DNA from: an uncultured Thermomicrobia bacterium | GTDB taxonomy: Bacteria; Chloroflexota; Chloroflexia; Thermomicrobiales; JALYUS01 | Length of the DNA: 64,000 bases | Direction of reading: 5' to 3' | NCBI GenBank assembly: GCA_937968015.1 | Contig: CALBSO010000104.1 | Location: forward strand, 5,732 to 69,731 | In this document: positions 16,739 through 25,514 of the stretch, one piece after another | Layout of the letters: every line of letters begins with the position of its first letter | Position numbering within the stretch: position 1 is the first letter of the stretch | Notes under the pieces: model-generated | Told to the model about the DNA's origin: nothing | The model's input: only the letters and a program-made list of their open reading frames with translations | Database searches by the model: none | Position numbers and translations under genes: made by a program

Positions 16739-17461
16739 CTATCGGACAACGGTACCGAAACCTTCCTCGCCGCGCAAGACGCGCGCGATCATCCCCGGCT
16801 CCTGGATATTAAACACAATAATCGGCAGATTGTTGTCCATACAGAGCGCGAACGCGGTGCTGTCCATCACGCCCAGTTCGCGCTGCAACGCCTCCGTATA
16901 GGAGATGTGCGAGAAGCGGACGGCATCAGGAAACTGCTTCGGATCGCGGTCGTAGACACCGTCCACGCCGTGCTTGCCCATCAGCAAGACTTCGCACTCC
17001 AGTTCGAGCGCGCGCAGAGCGCCCGTTGTGTCGGTTGTGAAGTAGGGGTTGCCGTTGCCGCCCGCGAGGATGACGACCCGCCCTTTTTCCATATGCCGCA
17101 GCGCCCGGCGGCGGATGTATGGTTCCGCGACCTGCTGCATCTGAATCGCGGTCATCACGCGCGTCTGCACGCCCGCTCGCTCCAGCGATTCCTGCAAAGC
17201 GAGGGCATTGATGACGGTACCGATCATGCCCATGTAATCGGCCGTCGCACGGTCCATGCCGAGTTGCTCCGCGTTCCGACCGCGCCAGAAGTTCCCGCCG
17301 CCCGCGACAATTGCCATCTGCAAGGCGCCGTCGGCAACCTCGTCCCGCACCTGCCCCGCGAGCGCGTGGACAATCGCCGGGTCAATGTTGCGGCCGCCAA
17401 CGCCCTCGAAGGCTTCGCCGCTCAGTTTCAGCAGGACACGCTGGTATTTCAACTCGCTCAT
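16739..17461 (-). CDS. pyrH: UMP kinase
   Basis: A 240-residue hexameric amino-acid-kinase-fold enzyme phosphorylating UMP to UDP. The sequence opens with YQRVLLKLSGEAFEG (ATP-binding), contains MAIVAGGGNFWRG (UMP site), GRVVILAGGNGNPYFTTDTTGALRALELECEVLLMGKHGVDGVYD split around the nucleotide loop, and FNIQEPGMIARVLRGE at the end. It lies between tsf and frr in the standard bacterial order. An 84-base gap with a perfect hairpin separates it from tsf. Confidence 0.97.
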   Translation of the reverse strand: MSELKYQRVLLKLSGEAFEGVGGRNIDPAIVHALAGQVRDEVADGALQMAIVAGGGNFWRGRNAEQLGMDRATADYMGMIGTVINALALQESLERAGVQTRVMTAIQMQQVAEPYIRRRALRHMEKGRVVILAGGNGNPYFTTDTTGALRALELECEVLLMGKHGVDGVYDRDPKQFPDAVRFSHISYTEALQRELGVMDSTAFALCMDNNLPIIVFNIQEPGMIARVLRGEEGFGTVVR

Positions 17462-17504
17462 GCGGTCTGCCGTCTCCTATTCTGCTGCTTCCCCCACGCA
17501 CACA

Positions 17505-17534
17505 ATGACGGCGAGGATGTATCCTCGCCGTCAT
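17505..17534 (-). promoter_or_regulatory. Perfect 13-bp hairpin between tsf and pyrH
   Basis: ATGACGGCGAGGA and its exact complement surround a 4-base loop, 12 bases after the tsf stop. On the minus strand the hairpin is followed by TTGTGTGCG rather than a proper T-tract. It could be a weak terminator, an RNA processing site or a stability element that lowers pyrH-frr expression relative to rpsB-tsf. Confidence 0.45.
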
Positions 17535-17545
17535 ATCGCACCTGT

Positions 17546-18130
17546 TTAAGCCCCCGCGCCGTCGTCGCCGGTATCGCTGCTATCGCCGACGACGGCCTCA
17601 CCGAGTTCGTACCGGGTGAAGCGCCGCAGGACGATATTTTCGCCCAGTTTGCCAATCGCTTCCTGGACCATCTCGCCAACCGTTTGTTTCGGATCGCGTA
17701 CGAAGGGCTGCGCGAGGAGGACAAGTTTGCGGTCCACCTCGATATCAGAGCCGTCATGGATACGACGCTCACGTTCGCGGATGTCGGCAGGCACTTCTTC
17801 TGAACGAATGTACTGTGGCGCCATGCCGATGATGTGCTGCGCGATGTCGCGGCCAAGTTGCTGAAAATCGTCGGTGCGCGCGACGAAGTCCGTCTCGCAG
17901 TTCAATTCAACGAGTACGCCGATGCGACCACCGTGGATGTACGCAATGATCAGCCCCTGGTTCGCCGCCCGGCCCGCCTTCTTAGATGCGGAGGCGATAC
18001 CTTGCTTTCGCAGGTATTCTTCCGCCTTGTCAAGATCGCCGCCGCTCTCTTCAAGAGCGCGCTTACAATCCATGATACCCGCGCCCGTCTGTTCGCGAAG
18101 TTGCTTGATCTTCTCCATCGGTACGCTCAA
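17546..18130 (-). CDS. tsf: Translation elongation factor Ts
   Basis: A 194-residue nucleotide exchange factor for EF-Tu. The N-terminal UBA-like domain (KIKQLREQTGAGIMDCKRAL) and the core motif ELNCETDFVARTDDF are intact. The protein is of the short class that lacks most of the second core subdomain, as in Thermus and cyanobacteria. The likely start is TTG 18130, preceded by AAAGGGG; the next ATG (18118) would leave no ribosome-binding site at the right distance. Follows rpsB by 45 bases. Confidence 0.95.
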   Translation of the reverse strand: MSVPMEKIKQLREQTGAGIMDCKRALEESGGDLDKAEEYLRKQGIASASKKAGRAANQGLIIAYIHGGRIGVLVELNCETDFVARTDDFQQLGRDIAQHIIGMAPQYIRSEEVPADIRERERRIHDGSDIEVDRKLVLLAQPFVRDPKQTVGEMVQEAIGKLGENIVLRRFTRYELGEAVVGDSSDTGDDGAGA

Positions 18131-18175
18131 TGGTCGGTTCCCCTTTCAATGTCTCGTCTCTAATATGTCGGTCTG

Positions 18176-19006
18176 TTAGCGGCCCGGCGTTTCCGCATCG
18201 CCCTTCTCAGCCATCGCGGCATCGAGATCTTCGGCATCGAGTTCGTATGTCTGCTGCGGCTCCTCGCGGCGCGCGGTCGCGGCATAATATTGGCCGCGCC
18301 CTTCGAGCGCCGCGTCCGCCATTGTCTTGGTGAGCAGGCGCACGGAGCGGATCGCGTCGTCGTTCGAGGGGATGACATAATTGACGACATCGGGATCGGA
18401 GTTCGTGTCCACCATCGCAACGATCGGGATTTCGAGGCGGCTCGCTTCCTTGACCGCCAGTTCCTCGCGCCGCGGGTCCACAATGAAGACCGCTTCGGGC
18501 AGGCGGGTCATCCCGCGCATGCCGCCGATTGTCTTCTCCAACTTCTCCTTCTCGGCCTCGATGCTCGTCTGCTCCTTCTTCGGCAGGCTGAGGATCGCGC
18601 CGCTGTTCTCCAGCTCCTCGATCTCGACGAGGCGGCGCAAACGCGCCCGGATCGTGACGAAGTTAGTCAGCGTGCCGCCCATCCAGCGCCGGTTGACGTA
18701 GTTCATCCCGGCGCGGCTCGCCTCTTCCGCGACAATCTCCTGCGCCTGCTTCTTCGTGCCAACAAAGAGCACCTTGCCGCCGTGCGCGGTAACGCTGGTG
18801 ATGAAGTCCTGCGCGCGCCGCATCCCCTCCGCAGTCTGTTGCAAGTCAATGATATGGATGCCGTTGCGCTCGCTAAAGATGTAGGGGCGCATCTTCGGGT
18901 TCCACCGCTTGGTCTGATGACCGAAGTGGACGCCCGATTCGAGCAGTTGACGCATCACCTGCATCGTGCTCGCGGGGTCGTACTGCGTCTGCATTGCCGT
19001 CGCCAT
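18176..19006 (-). CDS. rpsB: 30S ribosomal protein S2
   Basis: A 276-residue ribosomal protein. Recognisable blocks are LLESGVHFGHQTKRWNPKM, YIFSERNGIHIIDLQQT, VLFVGTKKQAQEIV, NYVNRRWMGGTLTNF and VDTNSDPDVVNYVIPSNDDAIRS. The acidic C-terminal tail is somewhat extended. ATG 19006 has AGGAGG upstream. First gene of the minus-strand translation run, driven by the promoter at 19132-19159. Confidence 0.97.
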   Translation of the reverse strand: MATAMQTQYDPASTMQVMRQLLESGVHFGHQTKRWNPKMRPYIFSERNGIHIIDLQQTAEGMRRAQDFITSVTAHGGKVLFVGTKKQAQEIVAEEASRAGMNYVNRRWMGGTLTNFVTIRARLRRLVEIEELENSGAILSLPKKEQTSIEAEKEKLEKTIGGMRGMTRLPEAVFIVDPRREELAVKEASRLEIPIVAMVDTNSDPDVVNYVIPSNDDAIRSVRLLTKTMADAALEGRGQYYAATARREEPQQTYELDAEDLDAAMAEKGDAETPGR

Positions 19007-19131
19007 GCCGTCTCCTCCTGATGTGGTTTTCCCTCCGCCACCCTCGTCGCCCGGCAGCACCCACGATGGGGACCATGTGCCGGCCAGATGGCGTGTGTAA
19101 TCAGCGCAGGGGATCCCCACGCCGTCGGGGC

Positions 19132-19159
19132 AGTATAGCACAGGCGGCCGGCCCGACAA
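19132..19159 (-). promoter_or_regulatory. Candidate promoter for the rpsB operon
   Basis: Minus-strand TTGTCG (19154-19159), 16 bases, then TATACT (19132-19137). It would give a 5' leader of about 120 bases before rpsB, long enough for the S2-dependent autoregulation known in other bacteria. No S2-binding structure was identified by eye. Confidence 0.55.
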
Positions 19160-19300
19160 GGAGATCATGCGGGCGACCACGCGGCCAATGCCTGTGCGTG
19201 CGAACGACGACAGCGACTATACTCCCACCATGCGATGCCGCGTACTCTTCAATCCGCGAACGACCGCAGGCTATCGCCTGCACGACCGAAACAGGAGTGC

Positions 19301-20563
19301 ATGATGCCCGTCCCCCTGTATCTCGTGAGTCCCGCAACTGGAAAACACTATCCGCTTGATGACGTCCGCCTGCTTGCGTATGGCGACCCGGATGCGCGGG
19401 CGAGCGGCAAGCACGTCAACCTCGTTCCTGTGTACCCGGATGGCGCCTTTACGCCCGAGACGTTTGCGTTGGCGTTTGCCCGGCGGCGTAGTCTGTGGGA
19501 CTTCCAATCGCTGCTGCCCGTGGAAAACGAAGCGAAGCCCGTCACGATCGGTGAAGGCAACACCCCACTCATCGCTATCCCGACCGAGCATGGTTCCCTC
19601 TCTCTGAAAGATGAGTCGCGTAATGCGACGTGGAGCCATAAGGATCGCGCGATGACGGTCGCCGTCACCGTCGCGAAGGAACAGGGCCGCCGAACGGTGG
19701 TCGGCGCGTCCACCGGGAATGCCGGTGCGTCGCTCGCGGCGTACGCGGCGCGCGCCGGGATGCGCTGTGTGATGTTCACGGGCACGGACGTGCCAACGAC
19801 GATGCAAACCTTTATGGGCGCGTACGGCGCACTCTTGTGTCGCCTCGAAGGCGGCGCACACCGGCGGGCGCTTGCCGCGCTCGGTATCGAACGGTATGGA
19901 TGGTTCCCCGGTACAAATGTCACCGATCCACCGGTTGGTTCGAACCCGTACGGCGTCGAAGGGTACACGACGATCGCCTACGAGATCGTCCGCGACCTCG
20001 GCGCTGCGCCCACGGCAGTCGTCGTCCCGACATCGTACGGCGACAACCTCACCGGCATTTGGCGTGGCTTTCAGCGGATGCATGCGGCAGGCGTGATCGC
20101 CCATCTGCCGCGCATGATCGTTGCCGAACCCGCGAACTCGGCGCCGTACGCCCATGCCCTCGCGCACGGCGGCCCGGAGCAAGTGCCCGCGGCGCCGACG
20201 GCTGCCTTTTCGATTGGCGGCGGCACGGCGAGTTGGCAAGCGTGGCGAACGCTCAGGGATTCCGATGGCGGCGCGGCATCCGTCGCGGAAACGGACATCC
20301 TCCCGGCGCAACGGCGGCTCGCTAGTGAAACCGGCCTGTACCTCGAAGCGGCATCGGTCGTCGGCGTCACGGTGGCGCGACGGGTCGCGGCGGAGACGGA
20401 CGGCACGGTCATTGTGATCGGGACGTCGAGCGGATTGAAGGACCCATCCTCAACGGCGCAGGCGCTGCCGGAACCGCCGACCATTCCCGTGGATCTCGAC
20501 GCCCTTGCACATGCCCTGCAATCCACCTACGGTGTGCGGCTCGATGATCTCAGTGAGCACTAA
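19301..20563 (+). CDS. thrC: Threonine synthase
   Basis: A 420-residue PLP enzyme converting O-phosphohomoserine to threonine. The PLP lysine is in ATWSHKDRAMTVAV, the phosphate cradle in VVGASTGNAGASLAAYAARAG, and IGEGNTPLIAI precedes them. The N-terminal region carries the Thr-synthase-like LVSPATGKHYPLDD segment, but with no zinc cysteines. ATG 19301 (or the adjacent ATG 19304) is preceded by AGGAG. It is divergent from rpsB; a TATACT box at 19218-19223 lies upstream but has no clear -35 partner. Confidence 0.88.
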   Translation: MMPVPLYLVSPATGKHYPLDDVRLLAYGDPDARASGKHVNLVPVYPDGAFTPETFALAFARRRSLWDFQSLLPVENEAKPVTIGEGNTPLIAIPTEHGSLSLKDESRNATWSHKDRAMTVAVTVAKEQGRRTVVGASTGNAGASLAAYAARAGMRCVMFTGTDVPTTMQTFMGAYGALLCRLEGGAHRRALAALGIERYGWFPGTNVTDPPVGSNPYGVEGYTTIAYEIVRDLGAAPTAVVVPTSYGDNLTGIWRGFQRMHAAGVIAHLPRMIVAEPANSAPYAHALAHGGPEQVPAAPTAAFSIGGGTASWQAWRTLRDSDGGAASVAETDILPAQRRLASETGLYLEAASVVGVTVARRVAAETDGTVIVIGTSSGLKDPSSTAQALPEPPTIPVDLDALAHALQSTYGVRLDDLSEH

Positions 20564-20662
20564 ATCGCACATCAAGACACCCCAAAAAGGAGAGGAATGC
20601 ACGCCAATGCTCCTCATCTCCCTCTCGCGTGTTCTCGGTGTCCTGGTGGGTGAAATCGGCTT

Positions 20663-20806
20663 CTAGTAATACCGGCGAACTGGACGGGGATAATTTACCG
20701 GGATGCGAACCGGGGCGCGTTCGGGGCGGGATGGGGGCGGAAGCGCCTGCTCGACGGCATCGCGAATCTTCTCGCCCGCGCTCTTTATCCACTCTTTGAT
20801 CGCCAT
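20663..20806 (-). CDS. Small 47-residue basic protein downstream of the sigma/anti-sigma pair
   Basis: An open frame of 47 codons reading MAIKEWIKSAGEKIRDAVEQ at the N-terminus, an amphipathic helix, followed by a Pro/Arg-rich tail ending RRYY. It begins 86 bases after the anti-sigma gene on the same strand, with a GAGGG upstream at a rather long distance. Codon use looks like coding sequence, with few rare codons. I do not recognise the family. It could be a small effector co-expressed with the stress sigma factor, or a chance ORF. Confidence 0.4.
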   Translation of the reverse strand: MAIKEWIKSAGEKIRDAVEQALPPPSRPERAPVRIPVNYPRPVRRYY

Positions 20807-20892
20807 CGTCTCGCAACCCTCTTGTTGTGCCGGTATGCGCCGTGCTGTCCCGTCACGAAGTTACCATGACAATGACCGCGCGTCGAGATGCC

Positions 20893-21141
20893 TTAGTGCT
20901 TGTCGGTAATCGCTGTCTGGACGACAACGCGGATGCGCGCCTTGAATTCTTCGCTGGCGTACGTCGCGCGGCCACACCGCCCGACGACGCGGAGAATGCC
21001 TTCTTCGAAGCGGAATGAGTCGGCACAGTGGCCGCACACCGTGAGGTGACGCTCGACTTCCAATCGCTCCGCGCCGGAAAGTTCCCGGTCAAGGAATGGC
21101 TGTAACTTCTCGACACATTCCTGACATGTCATCGTCATCAT
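20893..21141 (-). CDS. Zinc-binding anti-sigma factor (RsrA/zf-HC2 type)
   Basis: An 82-residue protein with TCQECVEKLQPFLDRELSG followed by ERHLTVCGHCADSF. The HLTVCGHC sequence is the HxxxCxxC zinc motif of ZAS anti-sigma factors. It probably binds the adjacent ECF sigma factor and releases it on thiol oxidation, as RsrA does to SigR. ATG 21141 has GGGGAA upstream, and several ATG codons follow closely. It sits 33 bases after the sigma gene on the same strand. Confidence 0.85.
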   Translation of the reverse strand: MMTMTCQECVEKLQPFLDRELSGAERLEVERHLTVCGHCADSFRFEEGILRVVGRCGRATYASEEFKARIRVVVQTAITDKH

Positions 21142-21174
21142 CACTGCACTTCCCCGTGTACGGTTCGTACTCAC

Positions 21175-21861
21175 TCAGGCCGTCGGGCGGGACGTTGCTT
21201 CCGCCACGGACTGACCACGCAACGAATCGAGATAGCCCGACGCGACCGCATACTCCCACAATTCCTTCTGCAGCCGCCGCCGCCCGCGATGGAGGCGAGA
21301 CATCACCGTGCCGACCGGGATACCGACAATGTCGGCAATCTCCTTATACGAAAAGCCTTCCACATCTGCCAGCAACACGACCTGCCGGAACTCCAGCGGC
21401 AACTGCTCCAACGCCTGAATGACGTCCGCCTCCGCGAACTGATCGATGACCGTCGCCTCCGGATTCGGCGATTCCGGCTGGACGCCGCTGTCAACCAGAT
21501 GGTTGTACAGATAAAACTCCTCCACATCATCGAGCGATGTGGATTGCGGGTTGCGTGCCCGCTTCCGGTACTGGTTGATGAAACTGTTCGTCAGGATTTT
21601 GAACAGCCATGCGCGCAGGTTCGTGCCCGGTTGAAACTGATGCGCCGACCGGAACGCCCGGTAGTATGTCTCCTGCACGAGGTCTTCCGCGTCCTGCGGG
21701 TTCCGCGTCATGCGGAGCGCCGTGCGGTACAGCGAATCAACCTGTAATAGTGCCTCCTCTTCGATAGACGCGGCGCTCGCCGACGCCCCCGCGCTTCCAT
21801 CGGATGCGCTCGCGGCGCTTTGCGCCGGACGCGCACCCTCCATCCCTCGCTCTTCGACCAT
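21175..21861 (-). CDS. ECF-type RNA polymerase sigma factor (SigR/SigH-like)
   Basis: A 228-residue sigma-70 family protein with region 2 (LYRTALRMTRNPQDAEDLVQ, then YRAFRSAHQFQPGTNLRAWLFKIL) and region 4 (LEQLPLEFRQVVLLADVEGF, then YKEIADIVGIPVGTVMSRLHRGR). The C-terminal LQKELWEYAVASGYL is typical of the SigR/SigH group that controls thiol-oxidative stress. The N-terminal 30 residues are Ala/Ser-rich and variable. ATG 21861 follows GAGGG. It forms an operon with the zinc anti-sigma gene. Confidence 0.88.
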   Translation of the reverse strand: MVEERGMEGARPAQSAASASDGSAGASASAASIEEEALLQVDSLYRTALRMTRNPQDAEDLVQETYYRAFRSAHQFQPGTNLRAWLFKILTNSFINQYRKRARNPQSTSLDDVEEFYLYNHLVDSGVQPESPNPEATVIDQFAEADVIQALEQLPLEFRQVVLLADVEGFSYKEIADIVGIPVGTVMSRLHRGRRRLQKELWEYAVASGYLDSLRGQSVAEATSRPTA

Positions 21862-22043
21862 TCATCACCCTCGAATTCTTTGAGCCGTCCGCACCGGTGC
21901 GTCCACAGGCCCGTGCGACTCAGTATACCTAACCAAACGTTCATCATGGTTATTCCGTGACGGTCACGCGGCCCCGTACATGCGGTAGAATGCGCGAGAT
22001 CGAGGCAAACGCACCGAAAATTGCGGATCGCGAGGAGGAGTCT

Positions 22044-23063
22044 GTGCACGTCATCATTCCCGCGGCGGGGTTCGGGACACGGCTGAGGCCGCATACATGG
22101 AGCAAACCCAAGCCGCTTGTCAGCGTCGCGGGCAAGCCAATCCTCGGTCATGTCCTCGACAGTATCGCGCCGCTGAATCCGGAGCGCGTCGTCTTCGTGA
22201 CGGGATATCTCGGCGACCAGATCCGCGAGTATGTCGAGCATCAGTACCACTTCTCCTCTTCATTCGTCCACCAAGCGGAAATGAAGGGCCAGGCCCACGC
22301 GATCCACCTCGCGGCGGACCATGTGCATGGGCCTGTCCTCATCGCCTTCGCGGACACGATCTTCGCGACCGATCTCACGGTTCTCGCGGAGACGGACGCA
22401 GACGGCGTCATTTTCGTCAAGGAAGTGGACAAGCCGCAGGCATTCGGCATCGTGCAACTCGATGGCAACCGAATCATGCGCATTATTGAGAAACCGAGTC
22501 ATCCACCGACCAATCTGGCGGTGACCGGCATCTATTACTTCCGCGAATCAGCCCGGCTGCTCGCCGCGATTGACGCGATCATGGCGGCGGATACGCAAAC
22601 GAAGGGCGAATTCTACCTCACCGACGCGATCCAGTTGATGATAGACGACGGCGCGCGCATCGAGGCCGCGATGATGGACCTCTGGCTCGACTGTGGCCGC
22701 CCGGAAACCTTGCTGGAAACAAACCGCATCCTCCTCTCGCGGATGGATGACGACGAGACAGCGCCGATGTACACCGGTAGCGTCATTATTCCGCCCGTCG
22801 TCATCGCGCCCTCCGCGCGGATCGAACGCGCCGTCGTCGGACCATTCGCGAGCGTCGGGGAGAACGTCGTCATTACGGACGCCATCGTGCGCGATGTGAT
22901 CCTGAATCACGACAGCGAGATCGCCAATGTCATGCTGATGAACTCCATTGTCGGCGAAGGAGCCGCCGTGCATGGCGACTTTCATAGCGTGAATGTCGGC
23001 GATTCATCGGAAGTCAATCTCGGCGGCGCGAGCAGCGACAGCGCACCGACCGGAGCGAAATAA
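22044..23063 (+). CDS. Sugar-1-phosphate nucleotidyltransferase
   Basis: A 339-residue NDP-sugar pyrophosphorylase. The N-terminal HVIIPAAGFGTRLRPHTWSKPKPL is the nucleotide-binding signature of RmlA/GalU-like enzymes, with IAFADTIF, VTGIYYFRES and a C-terminal left-handed beta-helix (VIAPSARIERAVVGPFASVG). GTG 22044 is chosen because it abuts HVIIPAAG and has GAGGAGGAG upstream. It likely makes an activated sugar for cell-surface polymers; whether dTDP- or UDP-glucose cannot be told. Its stop overlaps the prmA start (TAATG). Confidence 0.85.
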   Translation: MHVIIPAAGFGTRLRPHTWSKPKPLVSVAGKPILGHVLDSIAPLNPERVVFVTGYLGDQIREYVEHQYHFSSSFVHQAEMKGQAHAIHLAADHVHGPVLIAFADTIFATDLTVLAETDADGVIFVKEVDKPQAFGIVQLDGNRIMRIIEKPSHPPTNLAVTGIYYFRESARLLAAIDAIMAADTQTKGEFYLTDAIQLMIDDGARIEAAMMDLWLDCGRPETLLETNRILLSRMDDDETAPMYTGSVIIPPVVIAPSARIERAVVGPFASVGENVVITDAIVRDVILNHDSEIANVMLMNSIVGEGAAVHGDFHSVNVGDSSEVNLGGASSDSAPTGAK

Positions 23064-23971
23064 TGCGTTGGCTGGAGGTGCGCGTCAGCGCGGATACTGA
23101 AGCGGTCGAGGCGGTCAGCGAACTCTTCGCACGCTACGGCTATCAGGGCGGCGTGGCGATCGAGGAGCAATATCTCCAGGATCGGGACGGCGATAATCTC
23201 CGGGTAGATACGAACGCTCCCGTCACTGTCGCCACGTATATCGCCGACACCCCCGCCGCGCGGGAGACGATTCACACGCTCGAACAGGCGCTCTGGCATC
23301 TCTCGCAGATGCGCTACGTTGGTGAGGTTACCGTGCAACCGCGCGAGGAGGAGGATTGGGCGAACGCGTGGAAGGAGCATTTCCATGTCCATCGCATCGG
23401 CCAGTCCATCGTCATCCGGCCGCCCTGGCAGGACTATGAAGTTCAGCCGGGCGACATCCTCATCACGCTCGATCCCGGCATGGCATTCGGCACCGGCCTG
23501 CATCCTTCGACGCAACTCTGCCTGATCGCCGTCGAGGACCTTGTACAGACCGGAGACCGGCTTCTCGATGTCGGTACGGGCAGCGGCATCCTCGCGATCG
23601 CCGCGTTGCGGATGGGCGCGGGGCATGTCCTCGGGCTCGATGTCGAGGAAGTCGCGGTGCAGGCCGCGCGATTGAACGGCGAGGCGAACGGCATCGGCCG
23701 CGATCGTTTTCCGCTGATCGTCGGATCGCTCGGCCCGGACGAACACTACGGCGCGTTCGACGGCATCTTCGCGAATATCATCGCGCGCATCATCCGTGAC
23801 CTGGCGCCGTATCTCTATGAGAGTGTCCGGCCCAATGGCTGGCTTGTCGCGAGCGGCATCATCATCGAGCGCGAAGAAGAAGTGCGGACGGCACTCGAGG
23901 CGGTCGGATTCGTGGAGATTACGCGCGGGCAGATGGGGGACTGGGTCGCCCTGCGTGCCTGGCGACGGTAG
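23063..23971 (+). CDS. prmA: Ribosomal protein L11 methyltransferase
   Basis: A 302-residue SAM-dependent methyltransferase. The N-terminal substrate-recognition domain ends at EEDWANAWKEHF, followed by LDPGMAFGTGLHPSTQLCL, the SAM motif LLDVGTGSGILAIAALRMGA and GIFANIIARIIRDLAP. It trimethylates L11. Translation is probably coupled to the preceding gene, and rsmE follows after 6 bases. Confidence 0.93.
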   Translation: MRWLEVRVSADTEAVEAVSELFARYGYQGGVAIEEQYLQDRDGDNLRVDTNAPVTVATYIADTPAARETIHTLEQALWHLSQMRYVGEVTVQPREEEDWANAWKEHFHVHRIGQSIVIRPPWQDYEVQPGDILITLDPGMAFGTGLHPSTQLCLIAVEDLVQTGDRLLDVGTGSGILAIAALRMGAGHVLGLDVEEVAVQAARLNGEANGIGRDRFPLIVGSLGPDEHYGAFDGIFANIIARIIRDLAPYLYESVRPNGWLVASGIIIEREEEVRTALEAVGFVEITRGQMGDWVALRAWRR

Positions 23972-23977
23972 CGCGGT

Positions 23978-24754
23978 ATGCACCGATTCTTCGTTCCACC
24001 TGAGAGCCGTTCGGAAACCGGCATCGTCCTCTCCGGCGACATCGCGCATCAGATTTCGCGCGTCCTGCGCCTCCGTGCCAACGAAGAGATTGTGCTTATC
24101 CCCGCCGACAGCGCGAATGCGGTAGAATGGCGGGTACGCCTCGTCTCGGTCGAGGCGCGCGCCGCCCATGGCGTGATCGTCGCGGAAAGGATCGGCGTGT
24201 CGGAGCCAACCTGCGCGGTGACGCTCTGCCCGGCCTTGCTCAAAGGTGAGCGGTTCGATTGGCTTGTGCAGAAGGCGACCGAACTCGGCGTCGCGGCGAT
24301 CCAACCGATCGTCACGGCGCACGCGATCCGCAAGATCGGCCCGGACGACGGACACGCGCTGGCACGGTGGCGGCGGATCGCGACGGAGGCCGCGGAACAA
24401 TCGGGTCGTAGTCGCGCCCCAGAGATGCACGGGCCAGTTCCGCTCAGCGAGTTACCGAATGCCGTAGGCGCGCCAATCTTCATCGCGCACGAGACCGTCA
24501 CGGCGCGCACATTGGCAGACGCGCTGCCGACGGGAGCCGATCGCGTTGCGGTCGCCATCGGGCCGGAAGGCGGGTTCAGCGATCACGAGGTAGAACGGCT
24601 CGTCGCGGAGGCACGCGCGATCCCCGTTTCACTGGGGCCACGCGTGCTGCGAGCGGAGACGGCAGCGATCACCGCCGTGACCCTGGTGATGGCGACAACA
24701 AACAATCTTGCGCCACCGCGCGAGTGCGCCTGGCACGACATTCGGAGCACATAG
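23978..24754 (+). CDS. rsmE: 16S rRNA (uracil-1498-N3)-methyltransferase
   Basis: A 258-residue SPOUT-class methyltransferase. The order MHRFFVPPES, HQISRVLRLRANEE, CPALLKGERFDWLVQKATELGV, and the C-terminal trefoil-knot segment VAIGPEGGFSDHEVERLV with LGPRVLRAETA is diagnostic. It acts on assembled 30S subunits. Pairing with prmA is a common bacterial arrangement. Confidence 0.94.
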   Translation: MHRFFVPPESRSETGIVLSGDIAHQISRVLRLRANEEIVLIPADSANAVEWRVRLVSVEARAAHGVIVAERIGVSEPTCAVTLCPALLKGERFDWLVQKATELGVAAIQPIVTAHAIRKIGPDDGHALARWRRIATEAAEQSGRSRAPEMHGPVPLSELPNAVGAPIFIAHETVTARTLADALPTGADRVAVAIGPEGGFSDHEVERLVAEARAIPVSLGPRVLRAETAAITAVTLVMATTNNLAPPRECAWHDIRST

Positions 24755-24761
24755 GAGCACC

Positions 24762-25514
24762 ATGACCGATTCGGGTATAAGACGCTGGAAAATAGATTTG
24801 CATGCCCACACCTGGCATTCGGCCGATAGCCCGGTCAGCCCGGAGCGCCTGGTTCGCGCGGCGAAACGGCGCGGGCTCGATGGCATCGCGATCACCAATC
24901 ATGGCCGGTTCGCGGGGCATGGAGCGGCGCGGGAAGCCGGTGGGCCGGACTTTCACGTCATCCCCGGCGAGGAAGTCTATTCCACTGCCGGGGAGATCAT
25001 CGGCCTCTTCCTGCACGATGAGATCCCGAACGGCCTGTCGCCCGAGGAGACCTGCGCGGCGATCCGCGCTCAGGGTGGCCTCGTCATCATCCCGCATCCC
25101 TACGACCGCTACCGGAAAGGCGCGATTGGCGAGGCGGTGCTGGATCGGCTGGTCGCCGCAGGCTTGGTGGACGCGATCGAAGTCTTCAACGGGCGCATGC
25201 TCATTCCGATGGATAATACCGAGGCATACAAATATGCCGTTGCGCACGGTATCCCGATGACGGTCGGATCGGATGCACACGGCACATGGGAATACGGCGG
25301 CTCGTACATCGCGATCGCGCCGTTCACAGATGCCGCCTCGTTCCTCGCGAACCTGCCGGATGCCACGCTCCATGCGCATCGTAGCCCTGTCTGGGTTCAT
25401 CTCATTTCGAGCATCGAGAAGAAACGGCGTACGCGGCATGCCTGCGAAGGCGCCACAGCGGAAGAAGTGCCCAACGCGCATCCCTTTGCCGCCGGAGAGG
25501 GGCACGCCCGATGA
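24762..25514 (+). CDS. PHP-domain metal-dependent phosphoesterase-like protein
   Basis: A 250-residue protein with the four PHP motifs: DLHAHTWHS, ITNHGRF, IIPHPYDRY and VGSDAHGTWE. These provide metal-ligating His/Asp residues. Related stand-alone PHP proteins hydrolyse phosphoesters (for example 3',5'-bisphosphates), but the substrate here is unknown. ATG 24762 has AGGAG upstream and begins 7 bases after the rsmE stop. Its TGA overlaps the start of the DUF512 gene (ATGA). Confidence 0.8.
   Translation: MTDSGIRRWKIDLHAHTWHSADSPVSPERLVRAAKRRGLDGIAITNHGRFAGHGAAREAGGPDFHVIPGEEVYSTAGEIIGLFLHDEIPNGLSPEETCAAIRAQGGLVIIPHPYDRYRKGAIGEAVLDRLVAAGLVDAIEVFNGRMLIPMDNTEAYKYAVAHGIPMTVGSDAHGTWEYGGSYIAIAPFTDAASFLANLPDATLHAHRSPVWVHLISSIEKKRRTRHACEGATAEEVPNAHPFAAGEGHAR

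Noticed and set aside
15044..17803. A 919-codon open frame on the plus strand.
   Set aside because: It lies entirely opposite cdsA, uppS, frr, pyrH and tsf, has no family-like sequence and is explained by the high GC of the true coding strand.
22982..24430. A 482-codon minus-strand frame opposite prmA and rsmE.
   Set aside because: Low-complexity Arg/Asp-rich shadow; prmA and rsmE are well supported.
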